64,000 nt of DNA, from contig NZ_CP049366.1 in assembly GCF_014058425.1 (NCBI RefSeq), positions 1,364,001-1,428,000 of the forward strand, given 5' to 3'. Positions 51,360 through 61,447 of the stretch are shown here, in pieces. The stretch's first letter is position 1; every line of letters starts with the position of its first letter. The notes under the pieces are model-generated. The model ran no database searches, was not told the origin of the DNA, and saw nothing but the letters and a program-made list of their open reading frames with translations. The position numbers and the translations under genes were made by a program. The DNA is from Companilactobacillus pabuli (GTDB lineage Bacteria; Bacillota; Bacilli; Lactobacillales; Lactobacillaceae).

Positions 51360-52451
51360 TTATTTTTCAGTTTCATTTTCTTTTTCAGTCTGCTCTTCTT
51401 CAGGTTTAACTTGCACTAATGGCAATTCAATCTTAAAAACAGTCCCAGAACCAACGACGCTTTCAACCTCTAAGCTACCATGATAGATTTCAATCAAGCG
51501 TTTAGCGATAGAAAGCCCTAAACCGTTTCCTCCACGTTTTCTAGAGCGAGCCTTGTCAACTCTATAAAAACGATTGAAAATGCGTTTCAGGTCGTTTTTT
51601 GCGATTCCTAGGCCATAATCTTGGACTACCACCTCTAACAAAGCTGAGTTAGTTGAAGCAGCAAAATTGATTTCTTTGCGGTCGGCTGAATATTTGAAAG
51701 CATTATCCAGCAAAATTACCAATACTTGCTCCAAGTGATTACGGTAGATCTTAACTTCACTACCCTCACGGATATCGTCATCGAAATTGATCACAAAATC
51801 TGGATGCAACATTTTGAAGTCGTTTGCCACTTGCGTAAACAAAGGCTTAACTTCAGTTGTCTGCTCCAAATATGCACTGTCGATCTGTTCAACACGTGTA
51901 AGATCTAGCATCTCTTGAATCAAGGATTGCATACGTTTTAATTCTTGCAAAGAAGAATTGATTGAATCGTTCAACACTTCAGGATCATCTTTACCCCAGC
52001 GTTGCAACATACTCAAATGACCTTCCAACACAGCCACTGGCGTTCTTAATTCGTGTGAAACATCTTCCACGAACTCTTTTTGCTGATTAGTATATGCCTG
52101 CATACGGTCGAGCATCTTGTTGATATTAATAGTTAAATCATAAATTTCATCATTTCTCTTACGTAATTTAATACGAGAGTCTGAGTCTGGTTTCTTATTC
52201 AAGTCATCGATTGTTTTATTGATTTTCTTTAAATCGTTCAAAACCAAAGTAACAGCATAAAATGACAAAACAATTCCCAATAAAAAGACCACTACTCCAC
52301 CAATAACCAATTTCAGAGTAAAATTATTGATTTCATTGACTGAAGCAACACTTTGGACAGTTCTCATTGCTAGAACACTGACAAAAATGTAAGCCAACAA
52401 AATTACAATAGAAATCAAAGCGGTCCATTTAAATCTAATCGAAATTCTCAT
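51360..52451 (-). CDS. Sensor histidine kinase (ArlS/CsrS/LisK type)
   Basis: A 363-residue membrane kinase with two membrane helices (about 10-29 and 47-72) and a very short outside loop, so the signal is probably sensed in or near the membrane. A HAMP region follows. The H-box is EDVSHELRTPVA with His133; N box LLDNAFKYSA, G boxes DYGLGI and GGNGLGLSI. It overlaps the regulator gene by four bases. The tail is rich in Glu/Lys. Confidence 0.93.
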   Translation of the reverse strand: MRISIRFKWTALISIVILLAYIFVSVLAMRTVQSVASVNEINNFTLKLVIGGVVVFLLGIVLSFYAVTLVLNDLKKINKTIDDLNKKPDSDSRIKLRKRNDEIYDLTININKMLDRMQAYTNQQKEFVEDVSHELRTPVAVLEGHLSMLQRWGKDDPEVLNDSINSSLQELKRMQSLIQEMLDLTRVEQIDSAYLEQTTEVKPLFTQVANDFKMLHPDFVINFDDDIREGSEVKIYRNHLEQVLVILLDNAFKYSADRKEINFAASTNSALLEVVVQDYGLGIAKNDLKRIFNRFYRVDKARSRKRGGNGLGLSIAKRLIEIYHGSLEVESVVGSGTVFKIELPLVQVKPEEEQTEKENETEK

Positions 52452-53134
52452 CGACGCATCACATACCCTTTACCACGGACAGTAGAAATGTAACTAGGTG
52501 CACCGAGGCGATCGATTTTATTACGAAGGTATTTGATATAAACATCCACAACGTTAGTTTCAGTTGATGAACCTGTTCCCCAAACACGTTCTAATAAGTC
52601 ATCACGACTCAAGACTGTGCCGACATTTTCCATCAAGGCACTCAACAAATCATATTCACGGCGAGTCAAATCGATCACTTCACCATTACGTTTCAATGTT
52701 TGAGTTGTCTTATCAATTACCAAATTCTTATATTTAAGCACTTGATCATTATTTCTCGTTACATCGATATCCAAATCGATTCGTCGTAACAATGCTCGAA
52801 TGCGAGCTAGCAATTCTTCAATTGCAAAAGGCTTAACGATATAATCATCAGCCCCATGGTCTAATCCTGATACACGATCAATTATTGAATCACGTGCTGT
52901 CATCATAATAATTGGTGTGTTCTTTTCTTGACGAATACGACGGCAAACTTCGATACCATTCAACTCAGGAAGCATCAAATCTAGAAGAATTAAATCCCAA
53001 TCTTCAGATAAAGCTGCGTCCAGTCCGGTTCTACCATCACGTTCAACAGTCACTTCGTAATTCTCATGTTGAAGTTCGAGTTGAACGAATTTTGCCATAT
53101 TCTCTTCGTCTTCAATAACAAGTATTTTAGCCAT
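52448..53134 (-). CDS. OmpR-family response regulator (ArlR/CsrR/LisR type)
   Basis: A 228-residue regulator. The receiver domain has EDEEN, Asp52 in LLDLMLP and a conserved Lys in IVKPF. The C-terminal winged helix has LTRREYDLLSALMEN and VDVYIKYLRNKID. The ribosome binding site is AGGAGA. ArlRS-like systems control adhesion, autolysis or envelope stress; the target genes here are unknown. Confidence 0.94.
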   Translation of the reverse strand: MAKILVIEDEENMAKFVQLELQHENYEVTVERDGRTGLDAALSEDWDLILLDLMLPELNGIEVCRRIRQEKNTPIIMMTARDSIIDRVSGLDHGADDYIVKPFAIEELLARIRALLRRIDLDIDVTRNNDQVLKYKNLVIDKTTQTLKRNGEVIDLTRREYDLLSALMENVGTVLSRDDLLERVWGTGSSTETNVVDVYIKYLRNKIDRLGAPSYISTVRGKGYVMRR

Positions 53135-53286
53135 ACGTATCTCCTATACATAAAATATTAAATTATCTTTAATTATAGCTTAATCATTAATTAAAATGTG
53201 TCACGCTTTTGGCAATGCATTAATGATTTTAACATATAGCAAAAATTAAAAGAAGACAAGCTTTTATTTTATTTTTTTTTAAACAT

Positions 53287-53311
53287 AAAAAAAGAGGCGA
53301 TTTTTCGCCCC
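53287..53311 (-). terminator. Terminator of gnd
   Basis: GGGGCGA/TCGCCTC stem with a four-base loop and seven T on the minus strand. Confidence 0.88.
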
Positions 53312-53332
53312 AATTTTAATATCAACTTATAA

Positions 53333-54757
53333 TTATTGCTCTTCATACCAAGTATAGTGGAATGTACCTGGTTTGTCGTTTCTTTCATAAGTATGAGCAC
53401 CAAAGTAATCTCTTTGAGCTTGAGTCAAATTAGCTGGCAATGTTTCTGAACGATATTGATCGTAGTATGAAATAGCAGCCATAAATCCAGAAACAGGAAC
53501 ACCTGCTTGAACAGCAAAACTAACAACGTCACGAACATCTGATTGATATTCTTTAACGATACCCTTGAAGTAATCGTCTAGTAGCAAGTTATCTAGTTTT
53601 GGATCTTCATCATAAGCATCAGTAATCTTTTGTAGGAATTGAGCACGAATGATACATCCAGCACGCCAGATTTGAGCAATCTTACCATAGTTAAGATCCC
53701 AATCATAGTGATCTGAAGCAGCTTTCATTTGAGCAAATCCTTGAGCATAACTGATAATCTTACTGAAGTACAAAGCTTTGCGGATCTTAGCAACTAAGTC
53801 GTCAACATCTTTAACAACTGGTTTTGTTTCAGGAGCAGGCAAAACCTTGCTTGCTTTAACACGTTCGTCTTTGTAGGCAGAAACGTAACGTGAGTAAACT
53901 GATTCAGTGATCAATGATTGTGGAACACCTAGTTCAAGAGCACTTTGTGAACTCCACTTACCAGTACCCTTGTTACCAGCTTTATCCATAATCTTATTAA
54001 CGATGTAATCGTCAGTACCTTCGTCATCTTTTCTAGTTAAGATTTGTGAAGTAATGTCGATCAAGTAACTTGAAAGTTCACCCTTGTTCCAGTCTTGGAA
54101 TACTTCGGCAATCTTTTCAACGTCATTGTTGAACAAGTGCTTCAACAAGTTGTAACTTTCAGCGATAAGTTCCATGTCACCGTATTCGATACCATTGTGA
54201 ACCATCTTGACATAGTGACCAGCACCATTTGGTCCGATGTATGTAACACAAGGTGCGCCATCTTCGTCAGCTTTAGCAGAAATTTGTTCCAAAATAGGAG
54301 CAACTAAGTCATAAGCTTCCTTTTGACCACCTGGCATCAATGAAGGACCATGCAAGGCACCAAGTTCACCACCGGAAACACCCATACCGATGAAGTTGAT
54401 TCCAGATTTATCCAAACGTTCATTACGTTCCATAGTATCTTCGAAGAATGTATTACCACCATCGATCAAGACATCACCCTTGTCCAACAAAGGCAATAGT
54501 TGCTTGATGACAGCATCAGTACCAGCACCAGCTTTAACCATCATCATAATACGACGTGGTTTTTCTAGTGAGTCAACGAAATCCTCAATTGTATAACTTG
54601 GTACCAATTTCTTGTCGGGATGTTCTTCAACAACCGCTTTAGTCTTTGAACCTGTACGATTGTAGATTGCTACTTCATATCCACGACTTTCAATGTTTAG
54701 GGCAAGATTCTTACCCATAACAGCCATACCGATAACACCAATTTGTGGTTTTGCCAT
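53333..54757 (-). CDS. gnd: 6-phosphogluconate dehydrogenase, decarboxylating
   Basis: Gnd makes ribulose 5-phosphate and NADPH. The 474-residue protein has [21 protein letters not shown], the NADP-binding [32 protein letters not shown] and the catalytic Lys/His region. GGAGGT precedes the ATG. Monocistronic; it feeds rpe in this window. Confidence 0.97.
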   Translation of the reverse strand: MAKPQIGVIGMAVMGKNLALNIESRGYEVAIYNRTGSKTKAVVEEHPDKKLVPSYTIEDFVDSLEKPRRIMMMVKAGAGTDAVIKQLLPLLDKGDVLIDGGNTFFEDTMERNERLDKSGINFIGMGVSGGELGALHGPSLMPGGQKEAYDLVAPILEQISAKADEDGAPCVTYIGPNGAGHYVKMVHNGIEYGDMELIAESYNLLKHLFNNDVEKIAEVFQDWNKGELSSYLIDITSQILTRKDDEGTDDYIVNKIMDKAGNKGTGKWSSQSALELGVPQSLITESVYSRYVSAYKDERVKASKVLPAPETKPVVKDVDDLVAKIRKALYFSKIISYAQGFAQMKAASDHYDWDLNYGKIAQIWRAGCIIRAQFLQKITDAYDEDPKLDNLLLDDYFKGIVKEYQSDVRDVVSFAVQAGVPVSGFMAAISYYDQYRSETLPANLTQAQRDYFGAHTYERNDKPGTFHYTWYEEQ

Positions 54758-54800
54758 TATAATAACTACCTCCGATTTTTGTTCTCATACCTATAGTAAC

Positions 54801-54834
54801 AAAAAAATAAAAAAGGAGTATATAATTACTCCTT
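54801..54834 (-). terminator. Terminator overlapping the yceD stop
   Basis: AAGGAGT/ACTCCTT stem on the minus strand followed by TTTTATTTTTTT. The left arm includes the last codons and stop of yceD. Confidence 0.8.
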
Positions 54835-55383
54835 ATCATCATTATTATTAAATAAATTTTTTAATTTGGCAAATTCTGGGTTAACGTGTTCTTCTTCTTT
54901 TTGACTCTTAAAGTCATCTTCAGAAATAACTTCCCAATTTTTACCTGAAGGCATAATATTCTCTTCCTTTTCCTTCTTAGTTAAAACTTTTGAAGGAATA
55001 CTCAACAAAATATTATCGATCACTGATTCATAAACATTAATAGTTGGATTTTCATCATCCACGGGTATAACAACATTGTATTGTTCCAATTCTTCTTCAT
55101 CGGCCACGCTATCAACGTTGTAAGCTTCATTAACTCGAACATCAACTGGTAATTTTACTGGCAACAAACTACGAGTTGAAGGAACAGTCAATGTAGTCTT
55201 GATTTTTACATCAGAAATAACTAAACCATTGTCATTGAATAATTGACCTTTGACAGAAACTTTGTCAGCGTCCAAAACATCCTCTGAACGTGTAGTTAAT
55301 TCTTTAGTTAAATCGAGTTCTTCCTCAAATTCAAACGGTTTGTCTTTGTAGCGACGAACGTCTTGAACATCCCAATTTAGCAT
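54826..55383 (-). CDS. YceD family protein (DUF177)
   Basis: A 185-residue protein of the DUF177 family, linked to 23S rRNA accumulation in other organisms. It has the central VKGQLFNDNGLVISDVKIKT region and acidic patches. The usual partner rpmF does not follow here. It overlaps the end of tmcAL by one base. Confidence 0.88.
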   Translation of the reverse strand: MLNWDVQDVRRYKDKPFEFEEELDLTKELTTRSEDVLDADKVSVKGQLFNDNGLVISDVKIKTTLTVPSTRSLLPVKLPVDVRVNEAYNVDSVADEEELEQYNVVIPVDDENPTINVYESVIDNILLSIPSKVLTKKEKEENIMPSGKNWEVISEDDFKSQKEEEHVNPEFAKLKNLFNNNDDKE

Positions 55384-56477
55384 TAATTTACCCCTTTCAT
55401 ATAAGGCATTTTTCCAAAATCTTGTGTTTTTTTACTTTGAAGCTGAAATATTTGATCAGCTCTGACTTCTAATTCTAAAGTTTGGGCCTCTTTTTTGCCA
55501 ACTTTAGTAATTAAATTAAAGTCTTTTTTGTGTTGGTTTAAATATTTACGACCATTTCCACTAAATCCTAATACTCGTAAATAAGGATTTTTATAAACAT
55601 TATCAATCTCTTCAGATTGAATATTCATTAAAGTGTAAATCATCAAACGTCTCAAACGGGCTCTTGTGTAACGCTTTGACTTCACTCGGTCCAGGAAATC
55701 TTCAAAATCATTGCTGATCATAATTTCCTTTTTCAGCTTATATTCTAGTCCTTCGACCATTTGATAGATTGAATGAAGTTCTGGAATATCGGAATTTATG
55801 ATTTGATAACGTAGATATGGATAAAAATCATCCCAAGTATACGTTTGATTTTTATTTATCAACTGATTAGTTAAATCAGGCACCTCAGAAGAAACAGAAG
55901 AACCTAATTTCAAATCAGTTCTAACGCTAGTAGCACTAAATCCACTTTTTCTAAGAATCGTTTGAAAATTAATTGGATAATGATTCTTCTCTATTTGTTG
56001 AACGTAATTTAAACCTAACATTTGATTAGGTAAATCAGCAATATCGATACCTAAACGCTGATAATACGAAGTTAAATTAGTAGCTGAATTTTGTTGATAA
56101 TCTTGTTTGAATTGATTATCGGCTGTTAAAATCTTTTGAGCAATTTTGACAAAATCAAGCTCTTTTTCAGTTCCAAATACTAAGGTATCAATTTTTAATA
56201 AATTCAATAACTTCATAGCACCTTGAGCAAATAACTCTGCCGGTTGGACAGCAAAAGCTAGTGGTAATTCGATAACTAAATCAACGCCTAAATCAATTGC
56301 TAATCTAGCTCGATTCCACTTATCTAAAACAGCAAAATCACCCCGCTGTACAAAATTGCCTGACATCACGGCAATCAAGACATCAGGGTGATATTTTTGT
56401 TTGATCGTATCGATAAAAATTTTATGACCGTTATGAAACGGATTGAATTCGGCCACTACACCATAAACTTTTGTCAT
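55383..56477 (-). CDS. tmcAL: tRNA(Met) cytidine acetate ligase TmcAL (YlbM)
   Basis: Forms N4-acetylcytidine at C34 of elongator tRNA-Met using acetate and ATP. The 364-residue protein has the nucleotidyltransferase HxGH-type VVAEFNPFHNGH near the N-terminus and IAVMSGNFVQRGD. It lies eight bases after the methyltransferase gene. Confidence 0.93.
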   Translation of the reverse strand: MTKVYGVVAEFNPFHNGHKIFIDTIKQKYHPDVLIAVMSGNFVQRGDFAVLDKWNRARLAIDLGVDLVIELPLAFAVQPAELFAQGAMKLLNLLKIDTLVFGTEKELDFVKIAQKILTADNQFKQDYQQNSATNLTSYYQRLGIDIADLPNQMLGLNYVQQIEKNHYPINFQTILRKSGFSATSVRTDLKLGSSVSSEVPDLTNQLINKNQTYTWDDFYPYLRYQIINSDIPELHSIYQMVEGLEYKLKKEIMISNDFEDFLDRVKSKRYTRARLRRLMIYTLMNIQSEEIDNVYKNPYLRVLGFSGNGRKYLNQHKKDFNLITKVGKKEAQTLELEVRADQIFQLQSKKTQDFGKMPYMKGVN

Positions 56478-56485
56478 AGAAACCT

Positions 56486-57217
56486 CTATTTTTCAGCAGC
56501 AAAGAACCAACGAGTTGAATCATCTTTAACCTCTGAAGTACCAAATTCGGCACTGACTGAGACCTTTTTGAAGCCGATATCTTTTAAGATAGCTACAAAT
56601 GTCTCAATCGGATAAGTTCTTTCTTTGTGCAATTCAGTATTAACTGAATAACCTTTGATTTTCTCATCCCAATTAAAGAACGTTAATTCATGTTCGATGC
56701 TGTGTGGATATTCACCTTCAAAACTATTCCACATAAAAGCGGAATCTTCAGTCCGATGGTTGAACATGTATCCAGGAAAGACTTCATCCATTTGATAAAG
56801 CGAATGTGCATCGAATAAGTATTTACCGCCATCATTTAAATGTTGTAAAGCCTGATTGAAGGCAATTGCTAGTTCATCTTCATCTTGTAAATAACAAATT
56901 GAATCATCAAAACAAGTGATAACGTCGTACTTATCAAAGTCATATAAATCCATCATATTACTAGGAATAAAGGGGATTTTTTGATTGGCTTTTTGAGCTT
57001 TTTGTTCAGCAATCTTCAACATCTGCTCAGAAAGATCAGTTCCAGTAACTTGAAATTTATCAGCCAACAGAATTGTTAAATCACCAGTTCCACAAGCTAC
57101 ATCCAATAATTTTTTATTGTCGCCTGTAACTTGTTTTTCGACGTACTGTGCCCACTTGCTATACAATGAATCATCCATCAATTCACTATAAACGCTGGCA
57201 AAAGAATTATAAATCAT
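56486..57217 (-). CDS. Class I SAM-dependent methyltransferase (YqeM)
   Basis: A 243-residue methyltransferase. SAM motif I is LLDVACGTGDLTILLA, with the acidic end VTGTDLSEQML. The substrate is unknown. It directly follows rsfS, sharing one base, as yqeM does in Bacillus. Confidence 0.9.
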   Translation of the reverse strand: MIYNSFASVYSELMDDSLYSKWAQYVEKQVTGDNKKLLDVACGTGDLTILLADKFQVTGTDLSEQMLKIAEQKAQKANQKIPFIPSNMMDLYDFDKYDVITCFDDSICYLQDEDELAIAFNQALQHLNDGGKYLFDAHSLYQMDEVFPGYMFNHRTEDSAFMWNSFEGEYPHSIEHELTFFNWDEKIKGYSVNTELHKERTYPIETFVAILKDIGFKKVSVSAEFGTSEVKDDSTRWFFAAEK

Positions 57218-57573
57218 TATTCAGTTACCAAATCAGAAATATCAACTTCTGGAGCATCTGACCAAAGTTTTTCTAGATTGTAGAAATCACGTTTTTCAGA
57301 TGTGAAGACGTGAATAACAACATCATGCAAGTCGATCAAAACCCATTCAGAGTTACGATTTCCTTCAACGTGACCAATTTCAATGTTATTTTCGCCTGCT
57401 TTATCCAAAACAGATTGCACAATAGCATCAACTTGACGTTGTGAACCGGCATCCATGATTACAAAGTAGTCAGCCATAATACTTACTTCGCTGATATTTA
57501 GAACTTTGATATCATTAGCGTGCTTTTCATCAGCTGCTTTCACAGCAATTTCCATCATTTTTTTTGAGTCCAA
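57217..57573 (-). CDS. rsfS: Ribosomal silencing factor RsfS
   Basis: RsfS binds L14 and blocks subunit joining during starvation. I chose the TTG at 57573 behind AAAGGAG, giving 118 residues, the usual length. Core motifs are DIKVLNISEVSIMADYFVI, HVEGNRNSEWVLIDLHDVVIHVF and FYNLEKLWSDA. Confidence 0.95.
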   Translation of the reverse strand: MDSKKMMEIAVKAADEKHANDIKVLNISEVSIMADYFVIMDAGSQRQVDAIVQSVLDKAGENNIEIGHVEGNRNSEWVLIDLHDVVIHVFTSEKRDFYNLEKLWSDAPEVDISDLVTE

Positions 57574-57574
57574 A

Positions 57575-58177
57575 TTATAATTCTCCTTTTTTGATCCAGT
57601 AATTGTAACTAACAAAAGTTGCTGGATAAATTTCTTTATTTGTATCAACTAAATGTTGAATCGAATGTTTTAGTTCAAAAGTTACAGCACTATCAAGTGA
57701 TTTTTCAGCATATTTTCTTGCTTCATCGATACCAGGAAAATCTCGACCTGGTTCAACAAAATCACCTACAAAGACACATTTGTCTACTTGTGTCATGTTT
57801 GTAGAGCCAACAGTGTGTCTTCTAATAGCGTTTAGTACATCTTCATCATAAATACCCAACTCATCCTTAATAATCTCAGCACCGACAATTCCGTGCCAAA
57901 TAGCGTTATTAGCATGTAACAACTCTGGGTCTAAATGTTTTTTGTTAATTTCAGTAATAAATTCTTCATCGCTTCGTTCTTTTGCGTAGTCATGCAATAA
58001 TCCAGCCAAACCAGCTCGATCTACATCGCCACCAAATTCGGCAGCTAAAGCACGTGAAGTTTTTTCAACCCGCAAACAATGATTATAACGAAAATCACTC
58101 AAGGTGTCTTTCATTCTGTTCAAAATGTCTGCTCGTTTCAATCCACTTTTGATGCCTTCGTAATTAAATTCACTCAC
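57575..58177 (-). CDS. HD-domain hydrolase YqeK (diadenosine tetraphosphatase type)
   Basis: A 200-residue HD-superfamily protein. Metal ligands are in HCLRVEKTSRAL, LLHDYAKERSDEE and the later NAIWHGIVGAEI and IRRHTVGS. YqeK homologues cleave Ap4A symmetrically. It starts GTG at 58177, overlapping the end of nadD by eight bases. Confidence 0.93.
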   Translation of the reverse strand: MSEFNYEGIKSGLKRADILNRMKDTLSDFRYNHCLRVEKTSRALAAEFGGDVDRAGLAGLLHDYAKERSDEEFITEINKKHLDPELLHANNAIWHGIVGAEIIKDELGIYDEDVLNAIRRHTVGSTNMTQVDKCVFVGDFVEPGRDFPGIDEARKYAEKSLDSAVTFELKHSIQHLVDTNKEIYPATFVSYNYWIKKGEL

Positions 58178-58808
58178 GATAAAGCCCCCTATCCTTGATA
58201 TACCAAGCTACATCATCAGGAACCAAATACTTAATTGATTGTCCCTGTTTGACTTTTTCTCGAATCATACTCGAACTAATTTCCAATTCCGGAGTATTTA
58301 CCCAAAGTATAGGATACTTTGATTTTTCCTCAAAGCCTTTTCGACAAACTCCAACAAAATGTACCATTTGAATTAATTCATCAATATGAGACCATTTTGG
58401 CAAATTCTCTACCATGTCTCCTCCTATTATAAAGTAATACTCTGTATTAGGATTTAAGTCTTTGAGCATCTTGATTGTTTCAAAAGTATAGCTAACACCG
58501 CCGCGACGAATATCGGTCAAGTCCAAATCAAAATGCATGTTGTTACGAATAGCTAATTTGATCATTTCAATCCGATCATCGCTTTTAATATCAGGAATAG
58601 TCTTCTTGACGCCACGGTGAGGTGGAATTTTATCAGGCAAGAACAAAACTTTATCTAAACACAATTGTTCATAAACTTGTTCAGCTATCACTAAATGTCC
58701 TAAATGAATTGGATTAAAAGTGCCACCTAATATTCCGACGTGTCGCTTTGGCAAATTACTATGAAATTCTAATTTTTCTTTAGTTAATAATTGTTTTTGA
58801 GTATTCAT
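58170..58808 (-). CDS. nadD: Nicotinate-nucleotide adenylyltransferase
   Basis: NadD makes deamido-NAD. The 212-residue protein has GILGGTFNPIHLGHL with the HxGH site, LPDKIPPHR and the C-terminal SSSMIREKVKQG. It follows yhbY and overlaps yqeK. Confidence 0.97.
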   Translation of the reverse strand: MNTQKQLLTKEKLEFHSNLPKRHVGILGGTFNPIHLGHLVIAEQVYEQLCLDKVLFLPDKIPPHRGVKKTIPDIKSDDRIEMIKLAIRNNMHFDLDLTDIRRGGVSYTFETIKMLKDLNPNTEYYFIIGGDMVENLPKWSHIDELIQMVHFVGVCRKGFEEKSKYPILWVNTPELEISSSMIREKVKQGQSIKYLVPDDVAWYIKDRGLYRE

Positions 58809-58823
58809 AATTAGTCACTTAAA

Positions 58824-59138
58824 TTACATTTTCTCTAATTCAATTGAATATTTACGATTTTTGATCTTTGAAGCTTTCTTATAGAAAACCATTTTGGAAC
58901 CGATTGTTTGAATGTGAACGATACCTGAATCGAATTCGTTTAAAGCTTCGATTAGATCTTGTGGTTCAACCATTGTGTTTTGAAGCAAAGAAACTTTAAT
59001 AAGTTCATTTTTTTCGATTAACATTTCCAATTGTTTAAGTAAGTTTTCAGTAATACCATCGCGACCTACTTGAATAACTGGCTTCATCGTTGCTGCTTGG
59101 CTTCTTAAATAACGGTTCTTTTTTCCTTTAATTATCAT
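58824..59138 (-). CDS. CRM-domain RNA-binding protein YhbY (YqeI)
   Basis: A 104-residue CRM-domain protein associated with pre-50S particles. It has the pattern LRSQAATMKPVIQVGRDGITENL with the GxxG loop, LIKVSLLQN and the final strand of the fold. It lies ten bases after yqeH. Confidence 0.94.
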   Translation of the reverse strand: MIIKGKKNRYLRSQAATMKPVIQVGRDGITENLLKQLEMLIEKNELIKVSLLQNTMVEPQDLIEALNEFDSGIVHIQTIGSKMVFYKKASKIKNRKYSIELEKM

Positions 59139-59148
59139 TAAATTCTCC

Positions 59149-60261
59149 TTAAATTATCGCATTACGGATTGATACGTGAACACCATCTGGGACGTAGGCT
59201 TTGACTTTAGTTCCAGCCGGAATTGTGACCCAACCTAAACCATAAATAACGATATCTGATTTTTCATGCGCTGAAAAGATTTGACTCTTGAATTTAGGGA
59301 ATTCTTTGATATCAGTTGGTGGTGTCAAAATATCACCGAGATGTTTTTCATAAAATTCATCGGCATTTACGGTCTTCGTTCTGTGCAATGGCAATCCTTG
59401 GTTGACGTAGAAAGTTACATTAGTTCTTTCATTTAGAAAGTCCAAACGAGCTAAACCAGCCACAAAGATTGTTTGTCCATCACGCAATTGGAAAGTTGCA
59501 GGACGTAATGGCTTCTTAGGTGTCACTGTCTTCAAATCTTTGGCATTCAAGAAATGAGCTAATTGATAACGGTGAATAATTCCGGGTGTATCAACTAATG
59601 AATGACCATCATCCAAAGGAATATCGATTCGATCCAAAGTAGTTCCTGGGAATCGAGAAGTTGTGATCAAATCTTTGATATCAGAATTAGAACTAATAAT
59701 TCGGTTGATCAAAGTTGATTTACCAGTATTAGTAGTTCCGACAACATAGACATCTTTTCCATCACGATATTTCTCGATCATGTCCATCAATTTATCGATG
59801 TTGATACCTTTGACAGCTGAAACCATAATTTGGTCAACTGATTTAATACCGTTTTCTTTGCTCTTTTGTTGCAACCAGTTCAAAAGACGATTTTGATTAA
59901 CTGAAGCTGGTAATAAGTCGACTTTATTACCAACCATCAAAATCTTCTTGTCACCGACGAATCGTTGCAATCCGGGAATTACACTACCTTCGTAATCGAA
60001 AATATCAACTACGTTAACTACTAAGGCATCTTTTTGAGAAATTGAGTCTAACAACTTCAAAAAGTCGTCATCAGAAACATCAACGTCAGTGATTTCGTTG
60101 TAGTTACGAAGTCTGAAACATCTCTTGCAGAGTAATTCTTTTGAATCATCTTCGGTATATTTTTTCAAAGTAGAAGCTTGAACAAAACCTGGTTTGTCTT
60201 TATCTTCTGTTTGAAGTTTTGCACCACAACCTATGCAGTACAATTCATTATCTTCTGTCAT
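59149..60261 (-). CDS. yqeH: Ribosome biogenesis GTPase YqeH
   Basis: A 370-residue circularly permuted GTPase needed for 30S assembly. An N-terminal zinc finger (CIGCGAKL and LCKRCFRL) precedes NKVDLL (G4), then GTTNTGKSTLIN (G1) and DTPGI (G3). The start overlaps the end of yqeG. Confidence 0.96.
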   Translation of the reverse strand: MTEDNELYCIGCGAKLQTEDKDKPGFVQASTLKKYTEDDSKELLCKRCFRLRNYNEITDVDVSDDDFLKLLDSISQKDALVVNVVDIFDYEGSVIPGLQRFVGDKKILMVGNKVDLLPASVNQNRLLNWLQQKSKENGIKSVDQIMVSAVKGINIDKLMDMIEKYRDGKDVYVVGTTNTGKSTLINRIISSNSDIKDLITTSRFPGTTLDRIDIPLDDGHSLVDTPGIIHRYQLAHFLNAKDLKTVTPKKPLRPATFQLRDGQTIFVAGLARLDFLNERTNVTFYVNQGLPLHRTKTVNADEFYEKHLGDILTPPTDIKEFPKFKSQIFSAHEKSDIVIYGLGWVTIPAGTKVKAYVPDGVHVSIRNAII

Positions 60262-60775
60262 TTAATGAATCCTTCCAGTATAAATTCTTATCACGCTTTT
60301 GCATTGCTTTTAAGATAGGACGTTCAAAAAATCTATTAATACGAGTCTTCTTGGCATCTGTCTTGACTAAGGGTTTGACTAGGACGGTCTTTAAGTTAGC
60401 CATGTTGCCTGCTAAAACATCGGTCATCACTTGATCACCAACAAATAAAACATTTTTAGGATCGATGTTTTCTTCTTTGAGATGCTTCATGATTACGAAT
60501 GGCAAAGGTTTCACCGCACGTGCCACGATACTAACAGGCAAGTCTTTAACGGCCTTTTCTACACGTTCATAACTATTATTAGAAACAATCATCACTTCAA
60601 TATTATTTTGGGCCATTAAATTCAGCCATTTACGCAATGATAAATCATACTCGTTACTATTCCATGGCAAAAGGGTATTATCCAAATCTGTCATGATCTT
60701 AGTAATATGTAGTTCTTGAAGATCTTCTACAGTCAGATCAGTAATTTTATCGAGCATAATATAGGGTTTAAACAT
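60248..60775 (-). CDS. YqeG family HAD-type phosphatase
   Basis: A 175-residue HAD protein with motif I KIMTDLDNTLLPW, motif II VSNNS and motif III with VGDQVMTDVLAGN. Its substrate is unknown; some homologues act on phosphatidylglycerophosphate. First gene of the yqeG-to-yqeM cluster. Confidence 0.93.
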   Translation of the reverse strand: MFKPYIMLDKITDLTVEDLQELHITKIMTDLDNTLLPWNSNEYDLSLRKWLNLMAQNNIEVMIVSNNSYERVEKAVKDLPVSIVARAVKPLPFVIMKHLKEENIDPKNVLFVGDQVMTDVLAGNMANLKTVLVKPLVKTDAKKTRINRFFERPILKAMQKRDKNLYWKDSLNDRR

Positions 60776-60801
60776 AATTTAATCCTCGTCTTCGAATTAG
60801 T

Positions 60802-60838
60802 AAAAAAACGTAATTTGGGTTTATCCAAATTACGTTTT
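60802..60838 (-). terminator. Terminator of infC-rpmI-rplT
   Basis: AAAACGTAATTTGG/CCAAATTACGTTTT perfect 14-bp stem with a six-base loop and T run on the minus strand. Confidence 0.92.
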
Positions 60839-60843
60839 TAAAA

Positions 60844-61200
60844 TTAAGCTAAAGCTTTCTTAGCTGTATCTACTAAACTTGTAAATGCTTTTGGATCTTC
60901 AATAGCAATTTGGGCCAACATCTTACGGTTAATGTCAACGTTAGCTAATTTCAAACCATGCATTAATTTGCTGTAACTGATTTCGTTCATTCTTGCAGCG
61001 GCATTGATTCTAGCAATCCATAACTTACGGAAATCGCGCTTAACTTGGCGACGATCACGGAATGCATAACGGTATGAAACCATGATTTGAGTATGAGCTG
61101 CTTTAAAAGTGATATGTTTTGAACCACGATATCCCTTAGCTAATTTTAAAACTTTCTTACGACGTTTGCGAGTTACTGTTCCACCTTTTACACGTGGCAT
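60844..61200 (-). CDS. rplT: 50S ribosomal protein L20
   Basis: A 118-residue early-assembly protein starting [28 protein letters not shown]. It also represses its own operon by binding the leader. GGAGG precedes the ATG. Confidence 0.98.
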   Translation of the reverse strand: MPRVKGGTVTRKRRKKVLKLAKGYRGSKHITFKAAHTQIMVSYRYAFRDRRQVKRDFRKLWIARINAAARMNEISYSKLMHGLKLANVDINRKMLAQIAIEDPKAFTSLVDTAKKALA

Positions 61201-61235
61201 AATGACTCCTCCTTTTGATTATAAAGAATAAATAA

Positions 61236-61433
61236 TTAGTATGTTGCGAGCATGCGTTTCATACGTTTCAAATCACTTGAGCCTACCATACCTGGCTTAG
61301 CTAATTGACGACGTTGCTTCTTAGTCTTACCGTGGAAACGGTGACTTGTATATGCATGGCTTCTCTTCCAACCACCATTAGCAGTGATCTTAAATCTTTT
61401 TGCTGATGCGCGGTGTGTCTTTTGTTTAGGCAT
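61236..61433 (-). CDS. rpmI: 50S ribosomal protein L35
   Basis: A 65-residue protein, [20 protein letters not shown]..., with the typical [14 protein letters not shown] centre. The ATG at 61433 follows GGAGGG; the in-frame upstream start is not conserved. Confidence 0.98.
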   Translation of the reverse strand: MPKQKTHRASAKRFKITANGGWKRSHAYTSHRFHGKTKKQRRQLAKPGMVGSSDLKRMKRMLATY

Positions 61434-61447
61434 TGAAAATCCCTCCA